The notes: a model not told the origin generated them from the letters alone. Shown: positions 26,387 through 35,145, counted from the stretch's first letter. The stretch is DNA of 64,000 nucleotides from Herbaspirillum hiltneri N3 (GCF_001267925.1 NZ_CP011409.1:1984001-2048000); one strand, 5' to 3'. A program made the numbers and translations.

Positions 26387-26716
26387 ATGCATTCCAAGCT
26401 CATCGCAGTTCTCGTCGCCGCAGCTTTCAGCGGCAGCGCATTTGCACAGGCCGGTACCGGCGCTGCCGGCACCAGCACTACCAATGATTCGGCCCAGACC
26501 GTCGCCAATGACAAGGACATGTCCAAGTCGAAATCCAAAGCGGCCCGGAAAAGCGCCCGTCAGTCCAAGGATGCCGGCGACAGCCCCAAGGCGCCGGGCG
26601 GCGGCAATAGCGGCAGCGGCACGAGCGGCGGCAGCGCTGCAGGCGGTGGCGCCGGCACAGGTGGTGCAGGCAGTGCTGGTGGCGCGGGTAGCGGCGGCGC
26701 AGGTAGCGGCCGTTAA
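26387..26716 (+). CDS. Secreted Gly/Ala/Ser-rich low-complexity protein
   Basis: A 109-residue protein with a clear signal peptide (MHSKLIAVLVAAAFSGSAFA, cut before QAG). It is followed by a lysine-rich stretch (KDMSKSKSKAARKSARQSK) and a long Gly/Ser/Ala tail in irregular GGAGS-type repeats. AAGGAG precedes the ATG. I do not recognise a function. A surface or periplasmic structural role is possible. It lies shortly after the truncated sensor gene on the same strand. Confidence 0.7.
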   Translation: MHSKLIAVLVAAAFSGSAFAQAGTGAAGTSTTNDSAQTVANDKDMSKSKSKAARKSARQSKDAGDSPKAPGGGNSGSGTSGGSAAGGGAGTGGAGSAGGAGSGGAGSGR

Positions 26717-26782
26717 TCAATTCATCTGCTGGCTGCAATCAGGCTTGCCGCTATGCCCCGCCGTAGCGGCAAACTGAACGGC

Positions 26783-26881
26783 TCACGTACTCAACTCCTG
26801 CCTCGCGACAATCCAGATCACCACAACACAAAGTGCAGCGGCAACTACCGCCAATGCGTGCAAGAGCCAGTCGAAGGTCAT
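26783..26881 (-). CDS. 32-residue single-span membrane peptide
   Basis: A short ORF missed by usual length cut-offs. The ATG at 26881 has GAGAGG seven bases upstream. The peptide has a short polar start (MTFDW), one hydrophobic helix of about 20 residues (LLHALAVVAAALCVVVIWIV) and a charged end (ARQELST). This is the layout of bacterial small membrane proteins. It is not overlapped by another gene. Function unknown. Confidence 0.5.
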   Translation of the reverse strand: MTFDWLLHALAVVAAALCVVVIWIVARQELST

Positions 26882-27253
26882 GCCGTTTCCTCTCGCGTTC
26901 AATTCGCCGCAGCATCATTGCCGGGCATGCGCCAGTATAGAAACGGGCGAGGGAGAAGTTCGTTCACGTTCAGTAAAACGCTGCAAAAATTTGCAAAGAA
27001 GGAAGCAAGCTTGCGGACCTTGATAGCCGCGAAACCTTTCCAGGGACATCGACGCTCAGTGAAAACTGAACGGCGAAAAATGATCGAGATGACAAGCAAA
27101 TGTGCAGTTTCATTTGCAGGATTGCATATTAATTCCGGCGAGCTTTGACAAAGCGACAAGCCAGGGAAAATATTTCACCTTTTCTGCACAAAACATCCCG
27201 CGAAAAGCGAAAGGTTCATGCTAGGATTTTGTCATTCAAGGGAGAAAAGAAGA

Positions 27254-27439
27254 ATGCCTGACGGTCACGAATGTGTCGAACTGCCGACCATCATCAACAA
27301 CGTTGAGTATCTTTTGCAAAGCCGCACCATCGCGGCGGCGGATGGGACTCATCGGCCCGAATACCGGGTGCTGCTGAAAGGTGCGGTAATCAAATCCTGG
27401 ACAGCGGGCGATATCCGCGCTTACTTCGCCATCGGCTGA
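27254..27439 (+). CDS. Small hypothetical protein
   Basis: A 61-residue acidic-to-neutral protein without signal peptide or membrane segment, starting MPDGHECVELPTIINN and ending TAGDIRAYFAIG. The start at 27254 has GGGAG a few bases upstream; an in-frame ATG 12 codons earlier is less likely. No family is recognised. The 350 bases before it hold no other convincing gene, only a plausible TTGACA-type promoter element near 27,146. Confidence 0.6.
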   Translation: MPDGHECVELPTIINNVEYLLQSRTIAAADGTHRPEYRVLLKGAVIKSWTAGDIRAYFAIG

Positions 27440-27496
27440 CGGCGAAGCGACTATCTATCTCATGAGGACCGTCCGATCCTCATGCCTCACTCATCA

Positions 27497-27898
27497 TTAC
27501 GTCGCCATGTTGGCGCGACGATGAATGATTTTTTCGATTTTATCTTTCAGCGTTGCGGCATTGAACGGCTTGACGATATAACCGTCGGCGCCGGCTTGCG
27601 CCGCTTCGACAATATTTTCCTTCTTCGCTTCGGCGGTAATCATCAGCACCGGCAAATGCGCCAGAGATGGTGTCGCGCGGATTTTTTTCAGCAAGGCCAG
27701 ACCGTCCATTACCGGCATGTTCCAGTCGGTCAGCACAAAAGTGATGGGAGCTGCACCGCCCTCCAGCACTTTCATCGCGGCTGAACCGTCTTCGGCCTCG
27801 GCCATCTTGGTGAACTCAAGCTCTTTGAGCAAACCGGTTACGATGCGCCTCATGGTAGAAAAGTCGTCTACCACCAGGAAATATTGATCATCTGCCAT
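27497..27898 (-). CDS. cheY: Stand-alone chemotaxis response regulator CheY
   Basis: A 133-residue single receiver domain. Key residues are the acidic pair at 11-12 ([10 protein letters not shown]), phosphoacceptor Asp58 in [11 protein letters not shown], Thr88 in MITAE and Lys110 in VKPF. The FSTMRRIV and WNMPVMDG segments are those of flagellar CheY. It would bind the motor switch when phosphorylated by CheA. No other chemotaxis or flagellar gene is close, so it is either an extra CheY or a displaced one. Confidence 0.92.
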   Translation of the reverse strand: MADDQYFLVVDDFSTMRRIVTGLLKELEFTKMAEAEDGSAAMKVLEGGAAPITFVLTDWNMPVMDGLALLKKIRATPSLAHLPVLMITAEAKKENIVEAAQAGADGYIVKPFNAATLKDKIEKIIHRRANMAT

Positions 27899-28256
27899 TT
27901 TTGGGTTAATTGATTCTTGCGAGTTAGTGAGAGCGAGGACTACTTATTTTTAGCTGGAATTCTTCTGTTGCCAGTTTAAAACATTTCCGAAAACTTCAAT
28001 ACTTTACGACACAGTTATCGTATTAATCGATAAAAATTCAAGATTCTTATTTGTTAATAAGCAATATTTTTACGAGATCGTATTGTAAAGACATTTCCCG
28101 CCAAGCCGTGTTCAATATCGGCAAAAACGTGATCTATCCGTGCACCGATCGCGGAATATTCAGGTGAAGCTTACGGGAAATACGCTGCCTCTTTCCAAAA
28201 CAGGAAACAGGCCTGGGTGATGCAGGGATGCAGGCGGATATGCTTCGCCTGCCGTC
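27899..28256. other. AT-rich non-coding gap upstream of cheY
   Basis: About 360 bases, markedly more AT-rich than the neighbours, with several TTATTA/TAATAA-like palindromic stretches around 28,010-28,080. No supported ORF or RNA gene was found. It must contain the cheY promoter. Confidence 0.5.
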
Positions 28257-28478
28257 CTACTTCTTCAACAGTTCAATGGCGTCTTCGGCGACGCTGCGCA
28301 AATTGGTGATCGTCGCGTTGAGATCGGCCAGTTCCTTTGCCGTCGGCGGCTCATCCATCCCGCCCTTGACCAATGACGCCTTGACGATCGTCGCCGCCAT
28401 ATGCCACGCGGCGCGATTGTGCGCGTTGATCAATTCCCTACGGATCCGCTCCAGTTCCGTTTTCTTGGTTTTGTCCAT
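28257..28478 (-). CDS. Small helical hypothetical protein
   Basis: A 73-residue charged protein predicted to be mostly helical (MDKTKKTELERIRRELINAHNRAAWHMAATIVKASL and LADLNATITNLRSVAEDAIELLKK). It has no signal peptide or membrane segment. Its heptad-like spacing suggests a coiled coil. The ATG at 28478 is the only good start. No characterised family is recognised. Confidence 0.65.
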   Translation of the reverse strand: MDKTKKTELERIRRELINAHNRAAWHMAATIVKASLVKGGMDEPPTAKELADLNATITNLRSVAEDAIELLKK

Positions 28479-28762
28479 CGATTTGTTTTAGCTCGCCGGT
28501 TATTCGAATCTGACGGTTGGCGTGGCAACCGATATGTTTCCACACGGAAATATATCACGCAACCCCGACACCATACTATGCATCAATTCTTTCAAGCTCG
28601 TGACTCGCATTCATTTCGGTATCTTGATTACGAACTTGGCATTGCGCAATAGACATTACACCGAATTTCTACATCAAAACAAAAATCTACTGAGCTTTTA
28701 TACCAATTTTTGCGAAGACATGATCCCGATCAATTTATTGGCTCCCACTCCGCTATCCGTAC

Positions 28763-29806
28763 TTAAACCCAACCGGCGGCGAGCTCGCGCGTCAGCTGGG
28801 CGGAAGGGATTTCCTTGCAACCGCGCGCATTCTGTCCCGACCACAGCGGTGAAAAATCACCGCTGCCCTGGGCTTCCGCCTTGCTGCGCAACGGCGCAAT
28901 CGCAGCCGTGGCGAGCGGAAACACTTGCGCGGCGCTGCTCAACGGCCCCAATTCGCGCATCAGGCGATTGACGATGCCGCGCGCCGGGCCGCCGGTGAAC
29001 AAGGTCGTCAGGGCGGTGTGGTCGGCGGCGGGACCCTTGAGTGCGGCGCGATGCGGTGCGCTGGTGAACGCTTCCGGAGTCAGCATGTAGGACGTGCCGA
29101 TCTGCACGCCGGCCGCGCCCAGCACCTTGGCTGCGGCCACGCCGGCAGCGTCGGCAATGCCGCCCGCGGCGATTACCGGCACCTTCACGGCGCGCACGAT
29201 TTGCGGCAACAGGGCGAAGGTGCCGAGCTGCGTCGACAAATCGTGGCTAAGGAAGAAGCCACGATGACCGCCGGCTTCGATGCCTTGCGCGATGATGGCG
29301 TCGACGCCCTGCTCTTCCAGCCAGCGGGCTTCCGCGACGGTAGTTGCCGAACACAGCACTTTGGCGCCCCAGCTGCGTACGCGGTCCAGCAAGACCTGAT
29401 CCGGCAATCCGAAATGAAAACTCACGACGGCCGGCTTGAATTCGCTCAGCAGTTCGGCCGCCTCGGCGGAAAACGGCGCGCGGCCGGCGCCTGCCGGGAT
29501 GGTGTCGGGATCGATGCCGAACTCGCGATAGTACGGCGCCAGCGCGCTGCGCCAGGCGGCTTCGCGCGCGGCGTCCGGTGTCGGCGGCGTGTGGGCGAAG
29601 AAGTTGACGTTGTAGGGTTTGGAGGTACCCGCGCGGATCAGTTCAAGTTCTTTCCGCAAGGCGTCGGGCGTCAGCATCGCACAAGGAAGCGAGCCCAGCC
29701 CGCCGGCGTTCGATACCGCGATCGCCATGGCGTGCCCCTGAATCCCGGCCAGCGGCGCCTGAATCAACGGCAGTTCGATACCGAGCAATTTCTGCAGTGT
29801 GTCCAT
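28763..29806 (-). CDS. Nitronate monooxygenase (2-nitropropane dioxygenase family)
   Basis: A 347-residue FMN-dependent TIM-barrel enzyme that oxidises alkyl nitronates and nitropropionate, a detoxification role. Family blocks are visible: PLIQAPLAGIQG at the first strand, GIEAGGHRG with the catalytic histidine region, VIAAGGIADAAGVAAAKVLGAAGVQIGTSYMLTPEA for FMN phosphate binding, and the C-terminal GPLSSAAQVFPLA region. It stands alone. About 300 bases of AT-rich sequence separate it from the divergent DUF2242 gene. Confidence 0.92.
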   Translation of the reverse strand: MDTLQKLLGIELPLIQAPLAGIQGHAMAIAVSNAGGLGSLPCAMLTPDALRKELELIRAGTSKPYNVNFFAHTPPTPDAAREAAWRSALAPYYREFGIDPDTIPAGAGRAPFSAEAAELLSEFKPAVVSFHFGLPDQVLLDRVRSWGAKVLCSATTVAEARWLEEQGVDAIIAQGIEAGGHRGFFLSHDLSTQLGTFALLPQIVRAVKVPVIAAGGIADAAGVAAAKVLGAAGVQIGTSYMLTPEAFTSAPHRAALKGPAADHTALTTLFTGGPARGIVNRLMRELGPLSSAAQVFPLATAAIAPLRSKAEAQGSGDFSPLWSGQNARGCKEIPSAQLTRELAAGWV

Positions 29807-30115
29807 GACTGTTCCTGTCCCTCGATTCTTTTCTGCGCTTCATGATGCCGTCAAACCGCTGCCTCGCCGATGGCGCGGCAACTGAAATTTTTACGTCATT
29901 AATGGCGAGAAACTTTCATCAAAATTTAAACAAAAATCTTATCTAAATCAAAATACATGTGTTCTGCCCAAGTATAGCGGGCTGCGCCATTTCGCGTCGG
30001 CGACTGGCGAGTGGCGACTACTGCACTGTTACCACTCCTTACCTTCTGCTTCGACTTGCGGGCTTGCCGATAATTTACAATCGGGGTATCGAATTACCTT
30101 CAGGAGATTCCAGGC
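29807..30115. other. Intergenic region between nitronate monooxygenase and DUF2242 genes
   Basis: Roughly 310 bases with an AT-rich core (29,885-29,960). It must hold divergent promoters. No ORF or RNA structure is supported. Confidence 0.5.
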
Positions 30116-30730
30116 ATGCGCCGTTCGCTTCCTTTGCCCTTCGCTTCCACCGTGTTGCCGCTCGTGACCGTCGCTTTGCTGGCCGGCTGTTCCACGTCGA
30201 AGCCATCGTTTTACCATCAGGAAGATTTCAGCGAAACCGACACTTATTCGCGCAGCTTCGGCGGCAGCGATGCCGCGGTCTGCGAAGCCGCACGCCGCGC
30301 CCTGCTGGGCCAGGGCTACATCATCAGCAAGGCGCAGGCCAATATCGTCGACGGCACCAAGAGTTTCCAGCCGGAAGCCGACCAGCATGTCGAGATCGCG
30401 TTCCACATTGTTTGCGCCGGCAACGGCAAGGCCGACCAGAATGCCTCGGTATTCGTCAGCGCCACCCAGGACCGCTATGCGCTCAAGAAGACCAACAACT
30501 CGGCCAGTCTGGGCGTCGGCGTGCTCGGCTCGGTCTCGATGCCGTTCGGCTCGAGCGACGACTCGCTGGTGCGGGTAGCCAGCGAAACCATTCGCTCGGC
30601 ACATTTCTATGACCGCTTCTTCGGCGCAGTGGAACGCTACCTGGCGCCGGGCGAGGATGACGCCGCCAAAGCCAGCAAGACCGAACTTGACGGTCCTTTG
30701 CTGCAGCCACAAAAAAAGGAGTCCAAATAG
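30116..30730 (+). CDS. DUF2242 family outer-membrane lipoprotein
   Basis: A 204-residue lipoprotein. The signal peptide ends in the lipobox LLAGC, making Cys23-24 the lipidated residue. The mature domain (FSETDTYSRSFGGSDAAVCEAARRALLGQGYIISKAQANIVDGTKSFQPEADQHVEIAFHIVCA) matches the DUF2242 family found in Burkholderiales. The function is not established. A hairpin terminator overlaps the stop codon. Confidence 0.85.
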   Translation: MRRSLPLPFASTVLPLVTVALLAGCSTSKPSFYHQEDFSETDTYSRSFGGSDAAVCEAARRALLGQGYIISKAQANIVDGTKSFQPEADQHVEIAFHIVCAGNGKADQNASVFVSATQDRYALKKTNNSASLGVGVLGSVSMPFGSSDDSLVRVASETIRSAHFYDRFFGAVERYLAPGEDDAAKASKTELDGPLLQPQKKESK

Positions 30731-30758
30731 GACTCCCTGCGCGTTTTTTGAGCATTTG
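30717..30758 (+). terminator. Rho-independent terminator overlapping the DUF2242 stop codon
   Basis: GGAGTCC and GGACTCC pair around the stop codon region at 30,718-30,736 and are followed, after CTGCGCG, by TTTTTT. Translation termination and transcription termination are therefore very close. Confidence 0.75.
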
Positions 30759-30832
30759 CCTGATTTTGAGGCGAGCTAGAACATTTCAATAAAATCAACG
30801 ACTTGCCGACTTTGTACAAACTTGCTCACATG

Positions 30833-30857
30833 GTTACCCACAGTTTCTGTGGGTAAC
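30833..30857. repeat. Perfect 11-base inverted repeat GTTACCCACAG with 3-base loop
   Basis: GTTACCCACAG at 30,833-30,843 is followed by TTT and its exact complement at 30,847-30,857. It sits between two converging genes without a U-tract. Each arm differs by one base from a DnaA box (TTATCCACA). A third copy of the 11-mer is at 33,751. Confidence 0.6.
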
Positions 30858-30880
30858 TGCGAGTAATTCGGCGAGCCGGT

Positions 30881-31213
30881 TTAGCGGCGGTAGCCGTGGC
30901 GATCATAATAGCCGTGACCGTAATAGCGTGGACCATGGCGGTAGTAACCGGGACCGTAGCGGTAGTACCCGCCGCGCTCAACATAAATCGGCGCAGGCGC
31001 GTAGTAGACCGGTGCGGGGCGGACATAAACCGGTGGCGGCGGCACATATACCGGTGCGGGCGCGTAGTAGACCGGCGGTGGGGGCGGTGCATAGACCGGC
31101 ACGCCGATGTTGATGCCCACGCCGACATGGGTAGCCATCGCCGGCGTCGCGAACAGGCTCGCGGCGAGCACGCCGACAGAAATGACTGTCACGGAAAGAA
31201 GAGATTTTTTCAC
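30881..31213 (-). CDS. Secreted Pro/Tyr-rich protein
   Basis: A 110-residue secreted protein. The signal peptide ends at AMA near residue 27. The mature part has repeated blocks of YAPAPVYVPPPPVYVRPAP type and a tail rich in Tyr, Gly, His and Arg. Such proteins are common in betaproteobacteria but have no assigned role; they may be cell-envelope or extracellular components. It begins just after a ribosome binding site AAGGAG. Confidence 0.7.
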   Translation of the reverse strand: MKKSLLSVTVISVGVLAASLFATPAMATHVGVGINIGVPVYAPPPPPVYYAPAPVYVPPPPVYVRPAPVYYAPAPIYVERGGYYRYGPGYYRHGPRYYGHGYYDRHGYRR

Positions 31214-31377
31214 GATGGCTCCTTGGAAGTGCCTAAAGGTACTAATACTTTGCTGAGAAATAAGACGTTGAATCCTTAGCTGTATTTAAATCCAATTCGA
31301 GACCGGATACCAGTCAGTTGACGGTAAGCCTTGTAACAAGATGCAACAAATTCCTGACGTGGTTTGACACCTGCAAT

Positions 31378-31416
31378 AAAAAAGCGGGCCTCGCTTCAAC
31401 GAGGCCCGCTTTGTTT
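31378..31416 (-). terminator. Rho-independent terminator of ribH
   Basis: AAAGCGGGCCTCG pairs with CGAGGCCCGCTTT around a 5-base loop, just after the ribH stop. On the minus strand it ends in a T-run. Confidence 0.9.
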
Positions 31417-31428
31417 TCACCCCCTGCC

Positions 31429-31938
31429 TCAGGCGGCGTTCAATACGGCCACGCTACCCTGCCCTGCTTCGATGCGGGCAAGTTTGGTCACGGTATCGGC
31501 GCAGGCCCGCGCCACTTCCTGGCCCTTGACCACGAAATGCTCATGGAAGAACTGCTGATGCTCGCCGTGCGAATGGAAATGATGCGGCGTCAGCACTGCC
31601 GAGAACACCGGCACTTCGGTGTCGAGCTGCACGTTCATCAGCGACGTGATCACCGCTTGCGCGACGAAGTCGTGACGATAGATGCCGCCGTCAACCACCA
31701 GGCCGGCGGCGACGATGCCGACGTATTTGCCGGTCTTGGCCAGCAGCTTGGCGTGCAACGGGATCTCAAAGGCGCCGGGCAATTCGAAGAAGTCGATGCC
31801 GGATTCGGCGAAACCGAGTTTGGCGATCTCTGCAGTGAAGGAGATGCGGCACTGGTCGACGATCTCCTTGTGCCAGCTGGCCTGGATGAAGGCGATGCGT
31901 TTTTTGGCTGGCGAGGTATTGCTGGATGGATGTTGCAT
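31429..31938 (-). CDS. ribH: 6,7-dimethyl-8-ribityllumazine synthase, type II
   Basis: RibH condenses 5-amino-6-ribitylaminouracil with 3,4-dihydroxy-2-butanone 4-phosphate in the penultimate step of riboflavin synthesis. The 169-residue protein has FIQASWHKEIVDQC, FELPGAFEIPL and VVDGGIYRHDFVAQAV, the latter replacing the usual GGTPHFEYV block, as in type II (RibH2) enzymes. The HHFHSHGEHQQFFHEHF segment also fits that type. The ATG at 31938 has AGGAG upstream inside a small palindrome. An FMN riboswitch precedes it, so it is controlled by flavin level. It stands apart from any other rib gene in the window. Confidence 0.94.
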   Translation of the reverse strand: MQHPSSNTSPAKKRIAFIQASWHKEIVDQCRISFTAEIAKLGFAESGIDFFELPGAFEIPLHAKLLAKTGKYVGIVAAGLVVDGGIYRHDFVAQAVITSLMNVQLDTEVPVFSAVLTPHHFHSHGEHQQFFHEHFVVKGQEVARACADTVTKLARIEAGQGSVAVLNAA

Positions 31939-32025
31939 TTGTTCAGGACTCCTGTTTGTCAAATAAAAACAGGGCGCATGAAAACCGGCGAGCGCATACG
32001 AAATGCATGCGCGCGACAGGTTTTC
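31939..32025 (-). promoter_or_regulatory. Expression platform between FMN riboswitch and ribH
   Basis: It contains a hairpin (GCGCATGC and GTATGCGC around ATTTC) and, at the ribosome binding site, the palindrome CAGGAGTCCTG, which can hide AGGAG. No hairpin with an immediate U-tract was found, so control at translation initiation is more likely than termination, though a T-run follows at 31,965-31,970. Confidence 0.5.
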
Positions 32026-32191
32026 GTTCTCTTTCATCCGGACTATGACCGTCGGCCCCGGGATCACACCGGGTCTGCTGACCTTGACGGACGGGCGTCC
32101 GCCAAGCGCTCGCGGGCTCGCTGCAATGACGCCGGAAACGACGTCGCCACAGCATTACCGCCGGTGGGGAATTCCACCCCGCCCCGAGAAC
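32026..32191 (-). ncRNA. FMN riboswitch (RFN element) upstream of ribH
   Basis: On the minus strand the element starts with TTCTCGGGGCGGGGTGGAAT, continues with CCCCACCGGCGGTAAT and AGCCCGCGAGCG, has the paired GACCCGGTGTGATCCCGGGG-type stem and closes with GGTCATAGTCCGGATGAAAG. These are the conserved RFN blocks in order. FMN binding should lower ribH expression. Confidence 0.96.
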
Positions 32192-32286
32192 ATTGCGGTC
32201 GAAAAATGTCGCATCAGATACGATTTTTTCGCCACGCAGGAATTTATCATGGCTGAAAAAAAACTGCTGGCGGCCTCTCGGTTTCC

Positions 32287-33171
32287 TTATGCAACGGCCC
32301 GGCCTTGCAGCGAGGCGATCCGCGATTCGATCGGCGGATGGCTGGAGAACAAACCCATCCACGAACCGCGGCCGGCGATGCCGGAAGCCTGCAGGTTTTG
32401 CGGCAGGCCGTCCGCTTCCATGCCGCCGAGGCGACGCAAGGCGCCGATCATCGGCGTCGGCGAACCCATCAGCTTGGCGGCGCCGGAGTCGGCGCGGTAT
32501 TCACGCTGGCGCGAGAAGTACATGACGATGATGCTGGCGAGGATACCGAAAACGATCTCGCACACAACAACCGTGACCATGTAGCCGATGCCGGGACCCG
32601 ACGATTGTTCGTTGTTGCGGCGCAAGGCCGAATCGACGAAGTAGCCGACGATGCGCGCGAAGAACATCACGAAGGTGTTCACCACGCCCTGGATCAATGT
32701 CAGCGTGACCATGTCGCCGTTGGCGATGTGCGCGACTTCATGCGCCAGCACGGCTTCCACTTCTTCCCTAGTCATGCCTTGCAGCAGCCCGGTCGACACC
32801 GCCACCAGCGAATTGCTTTTGCTGGCGCCGGTGGCGAAGGCGTTGGGCGGACCGTCGTAGACGGCGACTTCAGGCATCGTCAGGCCGGCACGCGTGGCGA
32901 GGCGATTGACGGTGTCGACCAGCCACATTTCGGTGGAGTTTTGCGGATGTTCGATGACGCGCGCACCGGTCGACCATTTGGCGATGGTCTTGGACAGCAG
33001 CAGCGAGATGAACGAGCCGCCAAAACCCATCAGCGCACAGAACATCAGCAGCATGCCGAAGTTGAGGCCGTTGGCGGTCATGTAGCGGTTGATGCCGAGG
33101 ATGCTGGCGGTGACGCTCAGCACCAGCATCACTGCCAGGTTGGTGACGAGGAAAAGAATGACGCGTTTCAT
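32287..33171 (-). CDS. htpX: Membrane zinc metalloprotease HtpX
   Basis: HtpX is an inner-membrane M48 protease that degrades misfolded membrane proteins. The 294-residue product has two N-terminal membrane segments, the zinc motif HEVAH at 144-148, two further hydrophobic segments, the third ligand in [13 protein letters not shown], and the [13 protein letters not shown] end. It has the normal length. Often heat-shock regulated; no sigma-32 promoter was identified here. Confidence 0.96.
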   Translation of the reverse strand: MKRVILFLVTNLAVMLVLSVTASILGINRYMTANGLNFGMLLMFCALMGFGGSFISLLLSKTIAKWSTGARVIEHPQNSTEMWLVDTVNRLATRAGLTMPEVAVYDGPPNAFATGASKSNSLVAVSTGLLQGMTREEVEAVLAHEVAHIANGDMVTLTLIQGVVNTFVMFFARIVGYFVDSALRRNNEQSSGPGIGYMVTVVVCEIVFGILASIIVMYFSRQREYRADSGAAKLMGSPTPMIGALRRLGGMEADGLPQNLQASGIAGRGSWMGLFSSHPPIESRIASLQGRAVA

Positions 33172-33280
33172 GATGCTTCCTATGCAAAGAGGGCGCGACC
33201 GTCCCAGGACGATCGTCGCAGAAAAAACAAATTCGGATAAAAGGATGGCGCCGCGTCACGACGCAGACGCAGGCAGGAGA

Positions 33281-33658
33281 TCAGACGGCCGGAGGCGGCC
33301 GCAGCAAATCGATGAACGCGGACGTGCCGCCGCTCACGCGGGGATACAGATGGGGAAAAGGTTGCCAGTCCAGCGGCAAGGTGGCCACAGGCACCGGCAG
33401 CGTCTGGTCTTCCAGGTCGGCTTGCACCTTCCGGGGATCAGAGTCGGCGCCGGCTTCGTCATCGGCCGCCTGCGCACTTGCCGGCGTATCCGCATTGTCC
33501 GGATCGGAAGCCGGGTCAGAAGCGCTGTCCGTCGCACCAAAAACAATCACGATCGCCTGGTCCGCTGTTGCGGCGGAGTTCGCCATAGGCTCAAGCGCCC
33601 CCGCAAACAATTGCAAGGGAAACAGGAATGCCAGCAACAAAAAACAGAATCGGCGCAT
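33281..33658 (-). CDS. Small secreted hypothetical protein
   Basis: A 125-residue protein with a good signal peptide (MRRFCFLLLAFLFPLQLFAG) and a mature part rich in Ala, Asp and Ser, ending YPRVSGGTSAFIDLLRPPPAV. The open frame extends upstream, but the Met at 33658 gives the correct signal peptide. No family is recognised. It lies about 110 bases upstream of htpX on the same strand. Confidence 0.55.
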   Translation of the reverse strand: MRRFCFLLLAFLFPLQLFAGALEPMANSAATADQAIVIVFGATDSASDPASDPDNADTPASAQAADDEAGADSDPRKVQADLEDQTLPVPVATLPLDWQPFPHLYPRVSGGTSAFIDLLRPPPAV

Positions 33659-33750
33659 GGGCGAGGCAATAAGGACCACTGGGTGGCGTTGAAACACAGG
33701 GGACAACAAGGGTCGCAAGGGCCGCATTATACGCAAAAGCCGCCAGCCAA

Positions 33751-33800
33751 GTTACCCACAGAAAATGTGGCCAACCCTGTTGATAACTTGTTTATGACCG
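33751..33800. repeat. DnaA-box-like motif cluster
   Basis: GTTACCCACAG at 33,751-33,761, then AATGTGG and CTGTTGATAACTTG at about 33,778-33,791, resemble DnaA boxes in both orientations within 40 bases. It is the third copy of the 11-mer seen at 30,833. No dnaA, dnaN or other origin gene is near. Confidence 0.3.
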
Positions 33801-33849
33801 CGCGCAAGCCGCATGGGTTCAAGCTTTCGCGCGATTGAGCAGGAATTGC

Positions 33850-34794
33850 TCAGGAAGCGCTCTGTATCCGGTTGCGGCCATGCTTTTTGGCGCGGTACAA
33901 GGCGCTGTCGGCGATCCTGAGCAAGGTCTTGCCCTCGCTGCCCTGGTCCGGGGTCATGGTGCAGACGCCGACACTGATGGTCATATGCTCCTGCACCGAG
34001 GATTTCGCATGCGCGATGGCGAGGTCATTGACGCTGGTGCGCAGCCGCTCGGCAAAACGTTCCGCCTGCTCTTCGGTAAATCCCGGAATCAGCATCACGA
34101 ATTCTTCGCCGCCGTAGCGCGCACAGATATCGGTGGGCCTGCGCATCTGCGCGCGCAGGGTGTTGGCGACAAGTTGCAGTGCCTTGTCGCCTTCAACGTG
34201 GCCGTAGTGGTCGTTGTATTGCTTGAAGTAATCGATGTCGATCATGAACAGCGACAGCGGTGTGCGGTTCCTGACGGCGTTGGCCCATTCCACTTCCAGC
34301 GCCGAATCGAACATGCGGCGGTTGGCGACGTTGGTGAGGCCGTCGCGGTAGGACAGCGCTTCCAGTTCTTTCTGCAGCTCCGCCAGGCGCGCTTCGTTCT
34401 TCTTGCGCTCGGTGATGTCGAACATGAAGCCGATCAGCGCTTCCACTTCGCCGTCCGGTTTGCGCACCACGTGCACCACGTCGCGAATCCAGACATGTTC
34501 GCCGTCCCGCGTGATGGCGCGGTAGTCGGCTTCGTGGTCGACGCCGGCCTTCGACTGCGCCACGCAAAAATTCACCACGCCTTCACGATCTTCTGCATGG
34601 ATGCGCATGGCCCAGTCTTCCACCGACACCCAGCTCTCAGGGGCCCAGCCCAGCAGCGCTTCGATCTGCGGACCGACGTAGGCAAACTTCATGGTGGCCC
34701 AGTCGATTTTCCAGGGGATTGCCTTGGTCGATTCAAGGAGGGTTTTGTAGACGGCGCTGTCGGGTTCCATTTGCTTTGGTGCTTGTCTGGTCAT
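33850..34794 (-). CDS. PAS-domain diguanylate cyclase
   Basis: A 314-residue cytoplasmic signalling enzyme that makes cyclic di-GMP. A PAS domain (residues 15-130, ending FDITERKKNE) is joined by a short coiled linker to a GGDEF domain starting LSYRDGLTNVANRRMF. The active-site motif is GGEEF at 228-232, so the enzyme should be active. The product-inhibition I-site RPTD lies exactly five residues before it (219-222). No membrane segment is present. I use the ATG at 34794, although the ribosome binding site is weak. Confidence 0.92.
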   Translation of the reverse strand: MTRQAPKQMEPDSAVYKTLLESTKAIPWKIDWATMKFAYVGPQIEALLGWAPESWVSVEDWAMRIHAEDREGVVNFCVAQSKAGVDHEADYRAITRDGEHVWIRDVVHVVRKPDGEVEALIGFMFDITERKKNEARLAELQKELEALSYRDGLTNVANRRMFDSALEVEWANAVRNRTPLSLFMIDIDYFKQYNDHYGHVEGDKALQLVANTLRAQMRRPTDICARYGGEEFVMLIPGFTEEQAERFAERLRTSVNDLAIAHAKSSVQEHMTISVGVCTMTPDQGSEGKTLLRIADSALYRAKKHGRNRIQSAS

Positions 34795-35145
34795 GTGGAC
34801 GTCGGGGTGAGTTGGGCGTGACGAGCCGGGGTGTGATCCGGCCCGCCGTTGGCGGAAAGGAAATTGTCGTAAGAATAACCCGGGGTGTCGGGGGACGCAT
34901 GAAAACGCGTTGAAAAATGATCGGCAGGTTCGGTGGCCCGTGCGCCGAGGCCCGCAGGGCGCGGAGTTGAGGGCGGTTTCATGCTTGTTGAAAAGTGATA
35001 GCAATCGTCAATTGATTTAAAACATTTAATCAATTGTGCAAAAGACTTTCGTCTGATTTATCTTTCAGGACATGACTTGCAGAAAGATTCGACGTTGCCC
35101 GAGCAGCGCACTCGCCCCTCAACTCATCAAACAGGAACGCAGCAC

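Noticed and set aside
33850..35004. Longer N terminus for the diguanylate cyclase
   Set aside because: The 70 extra residues are Arg/Pro-rich, match no domain, and cover what looks like the promoter region; the ATG at 34794 gives a clean PAS domain start.
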